Shown: piece by piece, positions 60,440-64,000 of the stretch
Layout of the letters: each line of letters opens with the position of its first letter
How positions within the stretch are numbered: position 1 is the first letter of the stretch
DNA from: Rotaria socialis
Lineage: Eukaryota > Rotifera > Eurotatoria > Philodinida > Philodinidae
DNA length: 64,000 nt
Assembly (NCBI GenBank): GCA_905331475.1
Contig: CAJNYU010000114.1
Location: forward strand, 310,001-374,000
Reading direction: 5' to 3'
Notes under the pieces: model-generated
Told to the model about the DNA's origin: nothing
Database searches by the model: none
What the model saw: the letters and a program-made list of their open reading frames with translations, nothing else
Program-made: the position numbers and the translations under genes

Positions 60440-61693
60440 CCCATGTCGCGAATACCGCTTCAATTTTTGCGGTAAACCGCGGTAATTTTAGAAAAGCGGT
60501 AAATTTGTATGAAACGAGAGCCGGTAACCGGAGCGGTAATACCGCGGTTAACCGCTAGTTTTTCCGGTACCCTTTTTTTACCGTCATCCCCACGGAAAAA
60601 ATTTCACTAAAAAAACGCGGTAAACCGCGGCATTGAAAACCGCGGTTTCAAGTGTTATTTGGAAAACGCGGGAGTCAGACCTTTTAGGCGTCTCTAAAAA
60701 AACCGCTGAAAACCGCGTTTTTTTAAATTGAATAAACGGTCTGACTACCCCGGTTTTTTGAGCGCGTCAGTACGCGAATTCCCAAGACACGATCAGACGC
60801 GGTTTTAAAAAACGCAGAAAAGTCGGTGATAATCGCGGTTTCAGAATACCGCATTTTTAGAGGTGACCTGATCACTTCGGTATGCTCAGGTGAGTTACCC
60901 TTCGTGGGTAGTGTAGTGAACTATAAGTTTCAATACTTCAAAGTCGCGTTGCAGCGACGAAGTTCATATTAAATTTTGTAATACGTTACAGATAGTAAAG
61001 TGCGCACGATATCCTTTCTGTTCTTACACATTGTTGCAGTAACATCGTACGAATATGTGCAAAAACAATACTGCCAGTTTATGATACCCCGACGCGGTTA
61101 CAATCGAGTTCAACGCGGTTTACGATACCGTGGTTTCTCTTGAAAAATCTTTTCAGTGTGGACAAGACTTCAAATCACATTTATGAAGATATACCCCGAA
61201 CCTAATCAAAGGTCGCCGAGGCACTCAAAATTTCAAGCACAGAATGCGTTGAATATCATAAGCAGAATCTTCTCAGCACGTTTCATGAAGACGCGACTTA
61301 CACTACCACGTTGACACACATGATCACCGCGTTCTCTTTGAAACGCGGTGTACAAAACCGCGTTTTTTCTAGGACACCGCGGTGCATCGTGGGAGAACCG
61401 CGATAACAATAAAATCCCGCGGTTGACCGCGATTTTTTCGAAATTTTTTTTCCGTGGGTCATATAGGATAAAAAGATGCCTAAAATAGCCCGATCAATGA
61501 CTTTTAGCAACAATTTTTTATAAACGCTCAGCGAACCGGTTAATCGAAAAATACCGGCGGTAAACCGCGGTGTTTCCCGAAACCCCCGGTTTACCGCGGT
61601 AAATTTGTGTTGATGGGAGCCGGTAACCGGAGCGGTAAAACCGCGGTAAACCGTCAATTTTACTCCGGTTTTTCCAACATGGGTATATATCAC
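60440..61693. mobile_element. CCCATG-ended element packed with ACCGCGGT palindromes
   Basis: The ends are CCCATGT... and ...ACATGGG, each flanked by TA (60438-60439 and 61694-61695). At least nine CCGCGG palindromes lie inside, plus many ACCGC/GCGGT halves. A block of about 130 bases with AGCCGGTAACCGGAGCGGTA occurs near both ends in direct orientation (about 60515 and 61617). A second element (60588-61458) sits inside. Short frames across this segment are by-products of the repeat. There is no transposase. It is probably a non-autonomous DNA transposon with a TA target. Confidence 0.7.
60588..61458. mobile_element. Inner CCCACGG-ended element with CCGCGG motifs
   Basis: The left end CCCCACGGAAAAAATTTC and the inverse of the right end CCCACGGAAAAAAAATTTC match. 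Both are followed by a CGCGGT(A/C)AACCGCGG block. Flanking TCAT occurs on both sides (60584-60587 and 61459-61462), consistent with a 4-bp target duplication. The interior carries further ACCGCG/CGCGGT copies and AAAACGCGG words. It is non-coding and appears inserted within, or fused between, two copies of the outer repeat. Confidence 0.6.
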
Positions 61694-61885
61694 TCAACAA
61701 TGCATCATAATCATCAAAGAAGATCCTTGATAATCAAATATTTTTCCTCATCTTCATCAATCAACACGAAGACATTATCTAACAACCAGACCATATAGAT
61801 TGTTCCTTATAATAGTTTTATGATTATTCTTTTTAATATCATTCAGATATTCTTCAATGCCGGCGCTTAATTCGATTGTACGATA

Positions 61886-62142
61886 TGTAACGGTATTTAC
61901 CGTGACGGCTCACTTTATGTACTTTATCCTCTTCGCTGTATCCTATGTCTGTGCATTGACCTGATGAACTCTCCTTGTTCTATTGCGTGACCGTTCCCTC
62001 TTTGTCTATATCCGTCCAAGCGTGATCACTCTCGCGTATATAAGGGAATGTAAGTAAAGGAAATGCACGACTAGAGATGTGCAGATGACACAATACACCA
62101 TCATGCCGACGGATATAGGCGACACTTTCTATGTTCGTCACA
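61886..62142. mobile_element. Solo LTR of an LTR retrotransposon (fossil)
   Basis: A 257-bp segment begins TGTAACGG and ends GTCACA (TG...CA), with identical 5-bp flanks CGATA at 61881-61885 and 62143-62147. A TATATAAG box lies near 62037. No internal region is present, so it is a solo LTR left by recombination. The clade cannot be told from the LTR alone. The intact duplication suggests a fairly young insertion. Confidence 0.7.
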
Positions 62143-62200
62143 CGATATATTTCAATTATTTATTTTGTATGAATACCTTATTCAGCAAGACGTTCGTGAA

Positions 62201-62531
62201 AGCCGGGGATGGCGTAGTGGTTCTATGCATCTGGTTCTTAGTCAGATAGGGGATGGTTCGATTCCTTCCCCCGGCTCGGTGTCTTCGGAGTCAAGATAGA
62301 CGGTATCGGAAGAATAAACAAAAGGAAGAACAGCAATGCACGCCAACCGCGCCATCACTGCTTCGATTTCGATTTTCGTTCTATTCGTTTTCTCTTCCTT
62401 GTCATTCTTTCTCTGTTTGTTATAGTAGTCCTATCTGTTGGCTTGTTTCGTGAGCGTCCGCAAAAATTGTGCAAAAATCACAAAAAAATGTATGCATGTC
62501 ACGAATAAAATTCAGCATAATTAAAAAAAAG
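62201..62531 (+). mobile_element. tRNA-derived SINE with perfect 13-bp target duplication
   Basis: The head (62202-62276) is tRNA-like: 7-bp acceptor arms GCCGGGG/CCCCGGC, an A box TGGCGTAGTGG, a B box GGTTCGATTCC and a seven-base anticodon loop TTCTTAG (CTT, Lys-like). The D arm does not pair, so this is not a working tRNA gene. A body of about 255 bases follows, ending in an A-rich tail (AATTAAAAAAAAG). Exact copies of AGACGTTCGTGAA flank it (62188-62200 and 62532-62544). Head, tail and duplication together define a SINE inserted by LINE-type retrotransposition. It would be transcribed by Pol III from the internal A and B boxes. The perfect duplication implies recent insertion. Confidence 0.85.
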
Positions 62532-62717
62532 AGACGTTCGTGAACTTCATTTATTCGTTTATTTTAAAAATGGTGGATATATTATTTAGATTTAAGATTT
62601 CTTCATTAGGAACAAGTTCTTCCGTAGAAAAACATAATACACGTACTAATAATTATTCACTATAATCACAGATGTTGATTAAGAAGAGCTATTTTTCATG
62701 GAAGAAAACAATGCTTA

Positions 62718-62975
62718 CCCAGGTGGAAGAAAACGATCCGTAAACGGCCTGAAACAGCAGAAAAACGTTGAAAAACGGCGCCGTTTTCCGTCAGCCCGGA
62801 AAACGAAGAGAATAGTATTAAAAGCGATGGCCGTTTTCTAGTAAAAAAAGGCCTTTAAAACGAGCTGACTGATTACGGCGAAATAGCGTGACAATTAAGG
62901 TCGTTTTATGTCATTTTATAGCTATTTCAGGCCGTTTCCGATGGTGTTTCAGACGGCCAGAATGATCCTCCTGGG
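62718..62975. mobile_element. CCCAGG-ended element with CGGCCGTTTT motifs
   Basis: The ends are CCCAGGTGG and the inverse of the right end CCCAGGAGG, flanked by TA on both sides (62716-62717 and 62976-62977). The 258-bp interior repeats CGGCC/GGCCG and CGTTTTC words (ACGGCGCCGTTTTCC, GGCCGTTTTC, AGGCCGTTTCCGATG). It is non-coding. It has the same architecture as the neighbouring elements but a different internal motif. Confidence 0.72.
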
Positions 62976-63487
62976 TAATGGAAATTAGTAGAATTTTTAT
63001 TAAGGATTATATAAGGTGATTAATCTACATTCTGTTACTTTTAATATTTGTCGTTGAAATCGAAAATAATATTAAAAATCTTTAAGCAAATTCTATGGGC
63101 GAAATATTTTACAGCATCTAACGTAAATGTGAAAGATTTAAATAAAAGATATTAATAAAAAAAATTACCTTAACAATAAATAAGCTTTTTTTAGTTGATA
63201 ATTGATGTTGTTTCCAAAAGACATTTTTGTTTCTATTAAGAAAAGAATTCATTAGATTATTTCTTGATTTAAATCATAAAAAAGAAATAGGTTACCTTGG
63301 GCAGTACAAAGAAGTTCACATAATGAAACAAGTGAATATAAATAGGTTTATGATTCTTTCATTCTGCACAGCTGCAGATGAAACACAAACGATCGATTAG
63401 TAGGCTACGCTAATATGTTATATTGTTTTCTGTATGACATAATTGATTCATCTCGAAGGTGACTACTAATTGTAACACTGTCACATT

Positions 63488-63753
63488 CCCAAGTCGAGGT
63501 TTACTGAGTTCATATACGATCGTAAACGGTCGTATACGCTCCGTTTGTCCCCGTATACGATCGTATTTGACCGTAATACATGGCTCAGTATTACAATCGT
63601 ATATCACCGTGTTGTATACGGAGCAATACGGAGCAATACGGAGATCGTATACGGGGTCAATATACAGGAATCGTAAACGATCGTTTTTTGTCTCTGTATG
63701 TGGTCGTATTTCTCCCTATACGGTCGTTTACGACCGTGTCTGTTCGACCTGGG
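63488..63753. mobile_element. CCCARG-ended element with CGTATACG/ACGATCGT motifs
   Basis: The left end is CCCAAGTCGA and the inverse of the right end is CCCAGGTCGA. The 266-bp interior is filled with CGTATACG, ACGATCGTA, ACGGTCGT and GGAGCAATAC words, many of them palindromic. The flanks are TT and TC, so a TA duplication, if there was one, has changed. Short frames on both strands are by-products of the repeat. Confidence 0.65.
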
Positions 63754-64000
63754 TCGTTAATCAATCCAAAGTACAAATTGATAGCTAATATCAATTGTCT
63801 ATTTCGATTCACTAAAAATGACTATAAATAGTTACAATTTTCAACGTAAAGTATCATCCCCCATTTTATTCTTCTTCCATTATTATATTATGTATATAAT
63901 TTTTCTTTCTATTTTAGCTTCTATTCATATTGATCATTATCAATAACAGGTAAGTATAGTTTTAGTTTTGAACTCATTTTTTTCATTGTCTCTGCTTTTT
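63754..64000. other. Window end, possible start of another gene
   Basis: A TTTCTATTTTAG acceptor-like site at about 63918 and an ACAG/GTAAGTAT donor-like site at about 63950 could bound a short exon (32 bases). No protein can be recognised from it, and it runs towards the window edge. Confidence 0.25.

Noticed and set aside
61298-61693. 131-residue minus-strand frame
   Set aside because: It lies wholly in the CCGCGG repeat array and its residues follow the repeated motif.
62202-62276. Functional tRNA-Lys(CTT) gene
   Set aside because: The acceptor and anticodon stems pair, but the D arm does not. The A-rich tail and exact 13-bp flanking duplication fit a SINE head.
60440-63753. CRISPR array or satellite
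   Set aside because: Motifs are irregularly spaced, lie in both orientations and are bounded by inverted ends with target flanks. There are no constant repeats with unique spacers, and the genome is eukaryotic.
63459-63831. Plus-strand frames over the CGTATACG array
   Set aside because: Repeated Arg/Ser/Tyr-rich peptide text simply translates the palindromic motif.
60440-64000. Telomere or subtelomere proximity
   Set aside because: The density of repeats is suggestive, but no tandem telomeric repeat is present in the window.

Overview
The window looks like nuclear DNA of a bdelloid rotifer (Adineta/Rotaria type). That is an inference from the AT-rich composition, genes made of many short exons with introns often only 50-60 bases long, T-rich acceptors directly ahead of start codons (bdelloids trans-splice a spliced leader), several divergent F-box/leucine-rich genes, a bacterial-type gene, and otherwise ordinary animal genes. 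No ribosomal RNA gene, intact tRNA gene or CRISPR array is seen.

Layout. 0-10 kb: a foldback repeat, TMEM267 (-), an F-box gene (-), a von Willebrand A (VWA) protein (+), a receiver-like/zinc-finger/Nudix protein (-), a small inverted-repeat element and a second F-box gene (-). 11-23 kb: three conserved genes on the minus strand about 150 bases apart, in transcription order DYM (dymeclin, Golgi), MFF-like (mitochondrial fission) and CSTF3 (mRNA 3'-end cleavage). The largest CSTF3 intron carries a foldback element. 23-29 kb: repeat-rich DNA with no confident gene, including an 872-bp hAT-like foldback element with a 100-bp insertion inside it. 29-41 kb: an intronless bacterial-family DUF2238/YjdF membrane protein (+), a NOSTRIN-like F-BAR/SH3 gene (-) and a long coiled-coil protein (+).

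42-46 kb is a small graveyard: a broken F-box gene, a broken GPCR and a dead hAT transposon with 8-bp target duplications. 48-53 kb: a small unknown gene and an RRM plus Tudor gene related to TDRD10, both on the minus strand. 55.8-60.3 kb: a complete F-box gene of about nine exons (+). 60.4-63.8 kb: a dense repeat island with several elements that share CCCA...TGGG ends, each filled with copies of its own CG-rich palindrome, plus a solo LTR with a 5-bp target duplication and a tRNA-derived SINE with a perfect 13-bp target duplication.

The genes do not form one pathway. The most notable signals are the CCCA-ended palindrome-array elements, the SINE, the bacterial-type membrane gene, the receiver-like/Nudix fusion, and the splice acceptors just upstream of most start codons, which together with the tight DYM-MFF-CSTF3 spacing suggest spliced-leader processing of a polycistronic unit. 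Exon limits were placed by eye from GT/AG sites and family similarity, so they may be off by a few codons.
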